From NCBI GenBank assembly GCA_965220485.1, contig OZ244832.1:2852001-2916000 (forward strand): 64,000 nt of DNA, in the 5' to 3' direction. How positions within the stretch are numbered: the first letter of the stretch is position 1; every line of letters begins with the position of its first letter. The notes beneath the pieces were generated by a model. It saw only the letters and a program-made list of their open reading frames with translations, was not told the DNA's origin and made no database searches. The translations under genes and the position numbers were made by a program. Shown in pieces: positions 52,364 to 60,654 of the stretch. This DNA comes from Aldehydirespirator sp965220485 (GTDB taxonomy: Bacteria; Actinomycetota; Acidimicrobiia; Acidimicrobiales; Aldehydirespiratoraceae).

Positions 52364-53284
52364 TTGCTCCGGTGGCTCGCCAGACGCATCATCGCTGCCG
52401 CGCTGGTGGTCTTCATCGTCACCTCCCTGGTATTCGTGGTCACCCACATCTTCACCGACCCGGCCACCGTGTCGCTGCCACTGGAGGCCACCGAGGAGCA
52501 CCGGGCCAACCGCCGGGCGGTTCTCGGCCTGGACCGACCTCTCCGCGTGCAGTATTGGGACTTCGTGTCGGGCCTGGTCACCGGCGACCTCGGCGAGTCG
52601 TTCTGGCAGGGTCGTCCCGCCTCCAAACTCGTGTTGGAGCGCCTGCCGGCCACTCTCAAGCTCGTGGCCGGAGCCACCACGGTCACGGTTCTGCTGGCCG
52701 CACCCATGGGAATGCTGGCCGCCTGGTGGGAGCGCCGCTTCGCCGACCATGCCGTGCTCGGCTTCTCGATGGCGTCCATCAGCGCCCCGCCGTTCTGGAT
52801 CGGCTACCTCCTCATCATCGTCTTCGCGGTGCAGCTGGGCTGGGTGCCGACCTTCGGCTCGCGAGGGTACATCTCGTTGATCCTCCCGTCGTTCGCGATC
52901 GGCCTGGCCAGCGCGGGCCGCCTGGCGCAGATGACCCGGCGCGGGATCGTGGAGGAGCTGCGCAAGCCCTACGCGGTGACCGCATTGTCGCGGGGTTTCT
53001 CCAGGTCCTACACAATCGTGCACCACACGTTCCGCAACGTCGCCTCGGGCTTCGTGACCATGACGGGCTGGGAGCTGACCCGGATGTTCACCGGCTACAC
53101 GGTGGTGATCGAGGTGGTGTTCGCCTGGCCCGGCGTGGGGCGCCTGGCCATCCACGCCATCGAGAACCGTGACCTGATCCTGGTTCAGGCCGCGGTCGTG
53201 GTGCTGGCCACGCTGGTGGTGGCGACCAACCTGCTCGTGGACATCGCCCGACGGCTCATCGACCCCAGAGTGGACATGGCGTGA
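52364..53284 (+). CDS. ABC transporter permease, DppB/OppB type
   Basis: A 306-residue inner-membrane permease of the peptide/nickel family. RWLARRIIAAALVVFIVTSL is the first helix, FVSGLVTGDLGESFWQGRP the typical periplasmic loop, and LRKPYAVTALSRGFSRSYTI the EAA loop that contacts the ATPases. TTG start with GGGAGG eight bases upstream. ATGA-type overlap with the next gene shows an operon of four transport genes, followed by an MFS gene. No substrate-binding protein gene is in the window, so the periplasmic receptor must be encoded elsewhere. Confidence 0.88.
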   Translation: MLRWLARRIIAAALVVFIVTSLVFVVTHIFTDPATVSLPLEATEEHRANRRAVLGLDRPLRVQYWDFVSGLVTGDLGESFWQGRPASKLVLERLPATLKLVAGATTVTVLLAAPMGMLAAWWERRFADHAVLGFSMASISAPPFWIGYLLIIVFAVQLGWVPTFGSRGYISLILPSFAIGLASAGRLAQMTRRGIVEELRKPYAVTALSRGFSRSYTIVHHTFRNVASGFVTMTGWELTRMFTGYTVVIEVVFAWPGVGRLAIHAIENRDLILVQAAVVVLATLVVATNLLVDIARRLIDPRVDMA

Positions 53285-54237
53285 CCGTGGTCGAGGGCGC
53301 CATGGGCCCGGGCCCGGACGCAGGTGCTCCGGATGCGGTGCTCCCGGAGGGTGTCAGCCTGCTAGCGGACCTGAAGTCTCACCTGCGCAAGTCCAAGGCG
53401 GGCATCGCCGGGATCATCATCACCTCAGGCTTCGCCCTTGTAGCGATCGTGGGCCCGTGGCTGCCGTGGCTGCCCGATCCTGCCAAGCAGAGCCTGCCCG
53501 ACAAGCTGACTCCACCTGTGGGTTGGGGCGGCGCCTGGTCGCATCCCCTGGGCACCGACCAGCTCGGGCGCGACATCCTGGCCCGGCTGATCGACGGCGC
53601 CCGCATCTCGCTGATCGTCGCGTTGGCTGCGGTGTTCCTGGCCGCGGTGCTCGGCACGATGTTAGGGCTGATCGCGGGCTACGTCGGAGGCAGGATCGAC
53701 ACTCTCATCATCTCCGCGGCCGACGTGCAGATGGCCTTCCCCGGGGTGCTGGCCGGGCTGATCCTCGTGGCCGCCTTCGGGCCGAGCGTGTGGCTGGTGA
53801 TCCTCGTCATCGCCATGTCGAGCTGGATGGTGTTCACCCGGGTCGGCCGCAGCCTGGTGCTGACGCTCAAGACGTCGCTGTTCGTGGAGGCGTCGGAGCT
53901 GGCCGGCTCGCCGTCGGGGCGGATCATGTGGCGGCACCTGCTTCCCAACTTGGTCAGCTCGCTCATCACCCTGAGCGTGCTGGAGCTGGCTGCGGCCATC
54001 CTGTCGGAGTCGGCGTTCGCCTTCCTGGGTTTCGGGGTGCAGCCGCCCCGCTCGTCGTGGGGGCTGATGATCCAGCAGGGCAGGAACTACATCACCGACG
54101 GCTGGTGGATCGTCACGTTCGCGGGCATGGCCATCGCCATCGTGGTGCTCGGCGTCAACCTCCTGTCGCTGTGGCTGCAGTCCTTCAACGACGTGGCCGA
54201 GCGCGAGCAGATCATCCTCGAGAGGCCGGGCGCGTGA
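53281..54237 (+). CDS. ABC transporter permease, DppC/OppC type
   Basis: A 318-residue permease. LKSHLRKSKAGIAGIIITSG is the N-terminal helix, HPLGTDQLGRDILARLIDGA the DppC signature, and VEASELAGSPSGRIMWRHLL the EAA loop (AGxxxxxIxxxHxLPN pattern). It forms the heterodimeric channel with DppB-type protein. Overlaps the preceding gene by four bases and the following one at GTGA. Confidence 0.88.
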   Translation: MTVVEGAMGPGPDAGAPDAVLPEGVSLLADLKSHLRKSKAGIAGIIITSGFALVAIVGPWLPWLPDPAKQSLPDKLTPPVGWGGAWSHPLGTDQLGRDILARLIDGARISLIVALAAVFLAAVLGTMLGLIAGYVGGRIDTLIISAADVQMAFPGVLAGLILVAAFGPSVWLVILVIAMSSWMVFTRVGRSLVLTLKTSLFVEASELAGSPSGRIMWRHLLPNLVSSLITLSVLELAAAILSESAFAFLGFGVQPPRSSWGLMIQQGRNYITDGWWIVTFAGMAIAIVVLGVNLLSLWLQSFNDVAEREQIILERPGA

Positions 54238-55250
54238 ACCCCGCAACCGGGACGGGCCCGGGCCGCCGGGAGCGGCTGCTGGAGGTGAAGGACCTCACCG
54301 TGGGGTTCCCCACCCGCGACGGCACCGTGCTGGGGGTGGACGGCCTGACCCTGAACGTCGGCTCGCACGAGCGTCTCGGCGTGGTGGGCGAGTCAGGCTC
54401 GGGCAAGAGCGTGATGGGGCTGGCCATCCTGGGCATGGTGCTGCCGCCGGGCCGCATCATGGGGGGATCGGTGCGGTGGCGGGGCGAGGACGTTCTCGAC
54501 GAGGCCGTGGCCAACCGGGTGAGGGGCCGGGAGATCGCCATGATCTTCCAGGACCCGATGGTGTCGCTCAACCCGCTCAAGACCGTGGGCGCGCAGCTGC
54601 GCGAGCTGCTGAGGCACCGGGCCGGCCTGGAGGGCTCCGCCATCAGGCAGCGCTCGCTGGAGCTGCTCGACATGGTGGGGATCGCCAACCCGCAGGACCG
54701 GCTCAAGTCGTACGCGTACGAGCTGTCGGGCGGGATGCGCCAGCGGGTGATGATCGCCACCGCCCTGGCCTGCGAGCCAACGCTGCTGATCGCGGACGAG
54801 CCCACCACCGGGCTCGATGTGACCATCCAGGACCAGATCCTCACCCTGCTGCACGACCTGTCCACCCAGCTCGGGGTGTCGGTGCTGATGATCACCCACG
54901 ACCTCGGGGTGGTGGCCCAGTTCTGCGACCGGGTGCAGGTGATGTACGCAGGCCGCATCGTGGAGCGGGCCCCCATTGCCGAGATGTTCGCCGACCCCCA
55001 GCACCCCTACTCGCTGGGCCTGCTCCGATCGGTTCCGAGGGTGGACCGCGCCGAGACCGCCCTGGTCGGCATTCCCGGAGAGCCGCTCGACCGGGCCCAG
55101 ACTCCGCCAGGCTGCGCCTTCGAGCCCCGATGCTCAGAGGCCCGGGACCTCTGCCGGGAGGCGCCGCCGCCGCTGATGAAGTTCGCCGACCGGCGCTGGG
55201 TGGCCTGCTACAACCGCCCAGAGGCCGAGCGGACAGGGAGCAACTCGTGA
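54234..55250 (+). CDS. ABC transporter ATP-binding protein, DppD/OppD type
   Basis: A 338-residue ATPase: Walker A GESGSGKSV, Q-loop FQDPMVSLNP, signature LSGGMRQRV, Walker B LLIADEPTTGLDV and H-loop MITHDLGVV. The C-terminal oligopeptide domain has the cysteine motif GCAFEPRCSEARDLCREAPP, typically a [4Fe-4S]-binding site of this family. GTG 54234 overlaps the permease stop. The last residues (PEAERTGSNS) fall in sequence that resembles the D module of the interspersed repeat, which then separates it from the next gene. Confidence 0.88.
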   Translation: MNPATGTGPGRRERLLEVKDLTVGFPTRDGTVLGVDGLTLNVGSHERLGVVGESGSGKSVMGLAILGMVLPPGRIMGGSVRWRGEDVLDEAVANRVRGREIAMIFQDPMVSLNPLKTVGAQLRELLRHRAGLEGSAIRQRSLELLDMVGIANPQDRLKSYAYELSGGMRQRVMIATALACEPTLLIADEPTTGLDVTIQDQILTLLHDLSTQLGVSVLMITHDLGVVAQFCDRVQVMYAGRIVERAPIAEMFADPQHPYSLGLLRSVPRVDRAETALVGIPGEPLDRAQTPPGCAFEPRCSEARDLCREAPPPLMKFADRRWVACYNRPEAERTGSNS

Positions 55251-55345
55251 GGGTCTTCACGAAGATGGGAGCGAGGCCGTGGCCCGAGCGGCCCGTGAGC
55301 GCAGCGAACAAGAGCGGGAGTGACACCGCCGCCACGCGATGGGCT
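55220..55345 (-). repeat. Modular interspersed repeat inserted between the two ABC ATPase genes
   Basis: Minus orientation: D word (GAGGCCGAGCGGACAGGGAG at 55231-55250), core GAGGCCGTGGCCCGAGCGGC...AACAAGAGCGGGA (55272-55319) and a B-like word (GCCACGCGATGGG). It enlarges the normally minimal spacing of dppD and dppF but leaves both genes intact. Confidence 0.82.
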
Positions 55346-55383
55346 CTCACCCATTCACATTCGCTCTCCAGGGAGGGATCGAC

Positions 55384-56349
55384 GTGAACGAGCAGGTCAC
55401 GCCCCTGGTAGAGAGCCGGGACCTCAGCGTCCACTACACCCGCTGGGTTGGCAGTCGTAGGCGCACGGTCTACGCGCTGGACGACTTCAACATCGCGGTG
55501 GCGCCGGGCGAGACCATCGGCCTGGTGGGCGAATCGGGCTGCGGGAAGTCAACCGCGGGCCGGGCGCTGCTCGGAGCGGTCAAGCCCGCCGCGGGCCGTG
55601 TGTTCTTCGACGGTACCGATGTCACCGACCTGAGCCGGCGCAACTGGCGGGCCATGCGCAAGCAGATCCAGATGATCTTCCAGGACCCCTACTCGGCGCT
55701 GAACCCCAAGCTCAGGGTGGGCGAGAGCATCGCCGAGCCCTTCCTGGTGCACACCCGCAAGCGGGGCGCGGAACTCAACGCGGCAGTGACTGAACTGCTG
55801 GAGATGGTGGGGATGACCGCGGGCGCGGCCGACAAGTACCCGCACGCCTTCTCCGGTGGCCAGCGCCAGCGGATCGTCATCGCCAGGGCGTTGGCGCTGC
55901 GGCCGGGGTTTGTGGTGGCCGACGAGGCCACCGCCGCGCTCGACGTGTCGATCCAGGCCCAGATCGTGAACCTGCTCGTGGAACTCAAAGACAGCGTGGG
56001 CCTGTCGTACCTGTTCATCTCCCACAACCTCGCCGTGGTGCGCCACATCTCCGATCGGGTGGCCATCATGTACCTGGGGCACCTGATGGAGATCGGGAGC
56101 CACCACGACATCTACGAGAACCCGACCCATCCCTACTCCCAGGCCCTGCTCTCCGCGGTGCCGGTGCCCGACCCGACGGCCCGCCGCAGCCACGAGCCCC
56201 TCAAAGGCGACCTGCCCAGCCCCATGGACCCGCCCAAAGGCTGCCGGTTCAACACCCGCTGCCCGCTGGCGGTGCAGCAGTGCTTCGAGGAGCGGCCACC
56301 GCTCGAGGAGCGCTCCGACGGCCACTTCGTGGCCTGCTGGGTGAATTGA
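55384..56349 (+). CDS. ABC transporter ATP-binding protein, DppF/OppF type
   Basis: A 321-residue ATPase. AGGGAGGG eight bases before GTG 55384 fixes the start; the upstream open frame is repeat sequence. Walker A GESGCGKST, Q-loop FQDPYSALNPK, signature FSGGQRQRI, Walker B FVVADEATAALDVS (the usual DEPVSALD is changed to DEATAALD, with the catalytic Glu kept), H-loop FISHNLAVV. C-terminal GCRFNTRCPLAVQQCFEERP is the family Cys motif. Completes the transporter with the three preceding genes. Confidence 0.87.
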   Translation: MNEQVTPLVESRDLSVHYTRWVGSRRRTVYALDDFNIAVAPGETIGLVGESGCGKSTAGRALLGAVKPAAGRVFFDGTDVTDLSRRNWRAMRKQIQMIFQDPYSALNPKLRVGESIAEPFLVHTRKRGAELNAAVTELLEMVGMTAGAADKYPHAFSGGQRQRIVIARALALRPGFVVADEATAALDVSIQAQIVNLLVELKDSVGLSYLFISHNLAVVRHISDRVAIMYLGHLMEIGSHHDIYENPTHPYSQALLSAVPVPDPTARRSHEPLKGDLPSPMDPPKGCRFNTRCPLAVQQCFEERPPLEERSDGHFVACWVN

Positions 56350-57554
56350 ACGAACCCGGCAACGACGCTGCTGGGGGCGCAGGCGGCAGCAAGAGCCGCC
56401 TGACCGCTCGCTGGGCGACGTTCGGATACCTGTTCACGCTCTACTTCATCCTCGGCGGCGCCGAGACGATGATCTCTCCGCTGTTCCCGCTGGTGCGCCG
56501 GGACCTGGACCTCACCGAGAGCCACCAAGCCGCCATCCTGGCCGCGGTGGCTGCCAGCATCGCCTCGTTCAACGTGATCGGCGGGGCCTCCAGCCGCCGG
56601 CTGGACGACCGGACGCTGGTGCGGGCCACCGCGGTGAGCCTGGCCGCGGGGATGGTGCTGTCGGCTGTTGCGCAGTCGTTCTGGGTGCTGCTGGCGGGGC
56701 AGGCCATGCTGGGAGTGGCGTTCGGGATCTTCTTCCCCCCGGCGCTGGCCAGCGTGGCCCGGCTGTACCCGGACGCGCCGGGCAAGGCCATCGCGGTGTG
56801 GGGGCAGGCCTACTCGTTCGGGCTGGCCGCGGCCGCGTTGAGCGGCTTCGCGGGGGGCGGCTGGCGCTGGGTGTTCGTGGGCTGCGCGGTGCCCGCGGTG
56901 CTGGCTATCGCCTACGTCCCCCGCTGGATCGAGCCTGACCGGGCTCTGACGCCGGTGCCCTTGCTGGCCCAGCTGGCCCAGTACGCCCGCAAGCAGACCT
57001 ACCGGCTGGCCGGCTACGCCAGCTTCGGCGGGGTGTCGATGCACTTCGTGGTGATCGGCTTCTCGCCGGTGTTCTTCGTGGACCGGGGGGTGGACCTGCG
57101 CCTGGTGGCCGTGCTGCTCGCCTTGGGGCGGGCCCTGTCGGCCGCGATCAAGCTCGTGGGCGGAGCCCTGTACGACCGGCGGGGCGGGCCATGGACGGCC
57201 CGGCTGATGATGTTGAGCACGTCCGCGCTGGGCCTGCCCCTGCTGCTGCTGCCGGCCGAGATCGGCGTGTGGCTGCTGGTTCCGTTCGTCGCGATGGCGG
57301 TGTCGGTGCTGCCGGTGGCCAACGCCATGCTGGTGACCGCGTTGCCGCCCCAGTCAGGTTGGGGGATCGGAACCTTCCGTGCCGGGCTGCTGGGCTCTGC
57401 CGCCCTGCTGTCAGCCATCGTCAGCGGCCTGCTGAGCTGGGGAGTGCCCCTGTCCGTACTGATGCTGGCCGTGTTGGGCCTGCCCGCGCTAGTGGCCGCA
57501 GCCATGCACCGAGCGGCCGGTGTGCCGAGCAATAGAACACCACGGTGGCCGTGA
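56346..57554 (+). CDS. MFS transporter
   Basis: A 402-residue major facilitator with about 12 hydrophobic segments: WATFGYLFTLYFILGGAETM (helix 1), GGASSRRLDDRTLVRATAVS (loop 2-3), PALASVARLYPDAPGKAIAV (helix 4 region). TTG 56346 overlaps the DppF stop (TTGA), so it is probably expressed with the ABC operon. It belongs to another branch than the MFS genes at 32502 and 51014. Substrate unknown. Confidence 0.8.
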   Translation: MNEPGNDAAGGAGGSKSRLTARWATFGYLFTLYFILGGAETMISPLFPLVRRDLDLTESHQAAILAAVAASIASFNVIGGASSRRLDDRTLVRATAVSLAAGMVLSAVAQSFWVLLAGQAMLGVAFGIFFPPALASVARLYPDAPGKAIAVWGQAYSFGLAAAALSGFAGGGWRWVFVGCAVPAVLAIAYVPRWIEPDRALTPVPLLAQLAQYARKQTYRLAGYASFGGVSMHFVVIGFSPVFFVDRGVDLRLVAVLLALGRALSAAIKLVGGALYDRRGGPWTARLMMLSTSALGLPLLLLPAEIGVWLLVPFVAMAVSVLPVANAMLVTALPPQSGWGIGTFRAGLLGSAALLSAIVSGLLSWGVPLSVLMLAVLGLPALVAAAMHRAAGVPSNRTPRWP

Positions 57555-57581
57555 ACGCAAAGTATTGCGGCTACCTATTCG

Positions 57582-57603
57582 TTTGCGTATACGCCCAAAC
57601 TTT
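57582..57603 (+). repeat. TTTGCGTATACGCCCAAACT repeat, left copy
   Basis: The 22-base sequence at 57582-57603 recurs, same orientation, at 58340-58361, immediately before the AlbA_2 gene start on the other strand. It holds the palindrome GCGTATACGC. The left copy stands between the MFS stop and the ISL3 relic and has no gene of its own. Confidence 0.7.
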
Positions 57604-57714
57604 CTGAGGCTTCGCGAATCCGTGGGGAGCGGGGTGGTTGAGGGATCCCTGAGTAGGGGTCGAGGCCCTGCTGGAATCGGTGATGTCGAGATCAGCGATC
57701 CAGGAGGGCCTCGA

Positions 57715-58040
57715 TGGCTTGCGATGTTATGGCAGTTCGGCTGCATTTGCCGCAGATCCGCGTGCTGGAGGTGATCGAGGACACCCCGGGCGCGCTCAGG
57801 GTGAGCGTGGAGTCCACGTTGCGGAGCCTCCGCTGCTAGCGCGACCGCGGCGGTCACCGAAGGGCGCGCTCAGGGTGGGCGTGGAGTCCACGTTGCGGAG
57901 GCTGCGCTGCCCGCACTGCGGGTTCAAGTGCCACAGGGTGCATGACCGCCGCGACAAGAAGATCCGCGACCTGGAGGTATCGGGGCGGCGCACCACGCTG
58001 CTCGCGGCCGGAACCGTCACGACCAGAACCTGCGCCTCTT
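57715..58040 (+). pseudogene. ISL3-family transposase, N-terminal relic
   Basis: ATG 57715 begins ACDVMAVRLHLPQIRVLEVI and EDTPGALRVSVESTLRSLRC, then a stop. A duplicated block (57788-57836 and 57862-57910, 74 bases apart) lets another frame continue: VESTLRRLRCPHCGFKCHRV, HDRRDKKIRDLEVSGRRTTL. The CPHCG and HDRRxxxIRDL motifs are those of the ISL3 zinc-finger N-terminus. Everything after about 58030 is missing. Relic only. Confidence 0.7.
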
Positions 58041-58317
58041 AGAGGTCGACAACTACGACAGTCGCCAGCACAGCTGGATCTGTCTTGTTGGCGATCAAGG
58101 ACTGAAATCGGTTCGGATGGGTTTCACCGCCATGGCGTGGTGCGGCTCCGACCACGTTGCCTTCGTTGTCGACGCCGACCAACAGGACTCCACCGCTACC
58201 GTTGGCGAGACAGGCCACGGCCTCTACGAGTTCGGTATCGTTGATCGATCCGCCCTTGAACTCGACAGTGAGCGTCTCTCCCCCGATCAACAGGTCTCGC
58301 AGGGGGCCTGGGTCCAA
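58039..58317 (-). pseudogene. AlbA_2 (Schlafen-type) domain protein, truncated
   Basis: The 92-residue frame (TTG start) has the AlbA_2 signature: LLIGGETLTVEFKGGSINDT, ELVEAVACLANGSGGVLLVG then VDNEGNVVGAAPRHG. Normal proteins of this group continue for 200-400 residues with an ATPase-like or HTH domain; here the frame ends after ATVVVVDL, where the ISL3 relic begins. Truncation by a rearrangement with that relic is likely. Such proteins are frequent in accessory and defence regions. Confidence 0.65.
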
Positions 58318-58366
58318 ACTTTTGCGTTCACGTACAGCTTTGCGTATACGCCCAAACTTTTGCGTC
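58318..58366 (-). promoter_or_regulatory. Repeated-motif promoter/operator region of the AlbA_2 gene
   Basis: On the reverse strand CGCAAAAGTTTGG occurs twice (about 58366-58354 and 58326-58314) around the palindrome GCGTATACGC (58342-58351). The repeated words next to the start suggest a regulated promoter. Confidence 0.4.
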
Positions 58367-58455
58367 TTTGCGCCTGGCCACTCCTGCGAACAGCACGGCG
58401 CGCGGCCAAGTGGCTCGGGGCAGCGCCCCCAGATCCTTGACCATGGCTGCCACTC

Positions 58456-58872
58456 TCAGGTGACCTTGTCGATGACCCGGAAGGCGTAGTCGCGCTGCTC
58501 GTCTCCGAGGGTGGCCCGCACCCGGTAGCCGCCGGGCTTGGGGAACTGGACAATGCCGGTGACCACCAGCGGCGAGCGGCTGTCGGAGCCCGGAACCTTG
58601 CCGGGCGGACGGCCGACCTCGATCTTGGCGGTGGCCTCCATCAGCTTGCTGAGACCGTCCTCGTCCTCGACCCTGATCACCACCTGATGGGGCTGGTTGG
58701 TCTCCATCCACGGGACCAGCACCGACAGCGCTATGGCGAAGTGCTGGGGCCGGGGCTTCTTGCCCTCCTTGTAGGCCCGGGTCACGGTGTCCCAGCCGGC
58801 GCCGCTCAGATACAGCAACCCGTTCTGCACCTCGGCATGGTTCGCCAGCGTCAACAGCTCGATCTCGGCCAC
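58456..58872 (-). CDS. DUF6941 family protein
   Basis: A 138-residue protein that matches the DUF6941 pattern: IELLTLANHAEVQNGLLYLS then GAGWDTV, PQHFAIALSVLVPWMETNQP, and PGGYRVRATLGDEQRDYAFR. It is a compact all-beta-looking protein of unknown function, common in Acidimicrobiia-like and other actinobacterial genomes as a single gene. ATG at 58872. No clear partner: ligase gene downstream of the repeat, AlbA_2 relic on the other side. Confidence 0.75.
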   Translation of the reverse strand: MAEIELLTLANHAEVQNGLLYLSGAGWDTVTRAYKEGKKPRPQHFAIALSVLVPWMETNQPHQVVIRVEDEDGLSKLMEATAKIEVGRPPGKVPGSDSRSPLVVTGIVQFPKPGGYRVRATLGDEQRDYAFRVIDKVT

Positions 58873-58883
58873 ACGCCCAGTCT

Positions 58884-59032
58884 AAGAACATGCGCGGGTA
58901 GGTGATGCCACCTCGCGATGCAGCCCATCTCCAGGAACGCACCGAAATCTGTAGAGAAACGCGTCATATACGACAACAACCCGTGCAGATTTCGTGAGAG
59001 ACGGTGAGTCCATCGGTGGATTCAGGCTAAGC
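58884..59032 (-). repeat. 109-bp interspersed repeat, copy 3, with A and B modules
   Basis: The 109-bp sequence is 58924-59032. Before it stand an A-type word (CTAAGAACATGCGCGGGTAG, 58884) and a B-type word (GCCACCTCGCGATGCAGCC). The ligase stop codon TAG (59027-59029) lies inside the end of the repeat (GGCTAAGC, complement GCTTAGCC), so the repeat supplies the gene's terminus. Confidence 0.8.
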
Positions 59033-60565
59033 AGGCCCGCCCGAAGGGGTCAGGCCGAGGCGTTCGGCGAGGCCTATGCGCTGGAGCTTGCCGGTGGGGC
59101 CCTTGGGCAGCTCGTCGAGCACTAGCACCCGGCGGGGGACCTTGAACGCGGCCAGTGACCGCGACAGGAAGCGGCGCAGCTCACGCTCGTCAACCCGCGT
59201 CCCGTCGGCGGCCACCACCGCGGCCGCGACCTCCTCGCCGAGCTTGGGATGCGGCATGGCGAACGTCACCGCCTGGGCCACCGACGGGTGGTCCAGCAGG
59301 GCCTCGTCCACCTCAAGGGGGGAGACCTTCTCGCCGCCCCGGTTGATCTGCTCCTTGAGTCGGCCGGTGAGGAACAGATAGCCGTCGGTGTCGAGGTAGC
59401 CCTCGTCGCCGGTACGGAACCAGCCGTCGGTGAACGCGGCCTCATTGGCGTCGGGATTGCTCTCGTAGCCGTCGATCACGGTAGGCCCCTTGATCGACAC
59501 CTCGCCCCGCTCCCCCGGCGACAAGACCCGGTTGCGGCTGTCGAGCACGGCCAACTCGATACCGGTGGCAACCCCCACCGACCGGGGCTTGGCCTCTGCG
59601 GGCGGAAGCGGGTTGGCGCACATCTGGTGGGTGGCCTCGGTCATGCCGTAGGCCTCGATCACGGGAGCGCCGAACAACTCTCCCAGCTCGTGCAGCACCG
59701 GCGCAGGCAGCGACGCCGACGACGACCTCACGAAGCGCAGACCGGCGCCGCGGGCCGCGTCGCGATGGCGGGCGGAGCGGGCGATCACCATCTGGTGCAT
59801 GGTCGGCACCGCGGTGTAGTAGGTGGGCTCCAGTGCTTCGAGCTGGGCGAAGAACCGGAAGGCGTCGAATCCCTCGGTGCAGGCGACCGAGCCGCCCGCC
59901 GACAGCGGTGCCAGCAATCCGGCCAGCAGCCCGTGAATGTGGAACAGCGGCATCACCTGGAGCGAGCGGTCGTCGGCAGTGAGGGCCAGCGACTCGGCGA
60001 TGCTTGCGGCCGAGCGAGCCAGATGCCGCTGGCGCAGGGGCACGATCTTGGGCCGGGACGTGGTGCCGGAGGTGTGCAGCACCAGAGCAACATCCTCGGG
60101 GGAGGGCCCGGTCTCGGCCGACGGCGCGGTGGCCGGTGACGAAGCGATCAGGTCAAGAGCACGGGGGCCGTCGGCGGCCGAGCCGGTCAGCGCCACCGGC
60201 AGTACGCCGGCTCCGGCCTCGCGGGCCGCGATGCCGGAGTCGTCGGGGAGTGTGATCAGGGCCTTGGCCCCGAGGTCGTCGAGGTAGAAGCGCAGTTCTT
60301 CGGTGCGGTACTTGGGGTTCAGCGGCGCGGCGCAGCCGGTGCAGGCTGCGGACAGGAATGCGAGCGCCATCTCAGGGCCGTTGGGCACCACGATGGCGAT
60401 GCGATCGCCGGCTCCCAGCCCAAGAGCCCGGAGCCGGCCCGCGAGCCGGTCCACCTCGGCCCGCAGCTCCGCGTGAGTGAGCACCGAGCCGCCGGGCGCG
60501 ATGACCGCCGGGTCGCGATCGGCTCCGGCATCGAGCAGCGCACGCAGCGTCGTGGCTCCGGTCAT
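59027..60565 (-). CDS. AMP-forming acyl-CoA synthetase (oxalate-CoA ligase-like)
   Basis: A 512-residue ANL enzyme, complete. GGAGGG eight bases before ATG 60565. VALVLHTSGTTSRPKIVPLR is the P-loop, YGMTEATHQMCANPL the A5 motif, GWFRTGDEGYLDTDGYL the A7 motif, LTGRLKEQINRGGEKVSP the hinge and PKGPTGKLQRIG contains the catalytic Lys. The gene resembles the small-acid/oxalate-CoA ligase group, but substrate is not certain. Reverse operon with the ketopantoate-reductase-like gene 89 bases upstream. Unlike the ligase at 23435 it has its full N-terminus. Confidence 0.85.
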   Translation of the reverse strand: MTGATTLRALLDAGADRDPAVIAPGGSVLTHAELRAEVDRLAGRLRALGLGAGDRIAIVVPNGPEMALAFLSAACTGCAAPLNPKYRTEELRFYLDDLGAKALITLPDDSGIAAREAGAGVLPVALTGSAADGPRALDLIASSPATAPSAETGPSPEDVALVLHTSGTTSRPKIVPLRQRHLARSAASIAESLALTADDRSLQVMPLFHIHGLLAGLLAPLSAGGSVACTEGFDAFRFFAQLEALEPTYYTAVPTMHQMVIARSARHRDAARGAGLRFVRSSSASLPAPVLHELGELFGAPVIEAYGMTEATHQMCANPLPPAEAKPRSVGVATGIELAVLDSRNRVLSPGERGEVSIKGPTVIDGYESNPDANEAAFTDGWFRTGDEGYLDTDGYLFLTGRLKEQINRGGEKVSPLEVDEALLDHPSVAQAVTFAMPHPKLGEEVAAAVVAADGTRVDERELRRFLSRSLAAFKVPRRVLVLDELPKGPTGKLQRIGLAERLGLTPSGGPA

Positions 60566-60654
60566 TGAGACACCCTCCGAACCCTTCTCGTCGCGATTAG
60601 TCGCGCATATGACAAGTTTTCGGCGAGAATTCCCCGGCTGCGCGTGCGTAGTCC

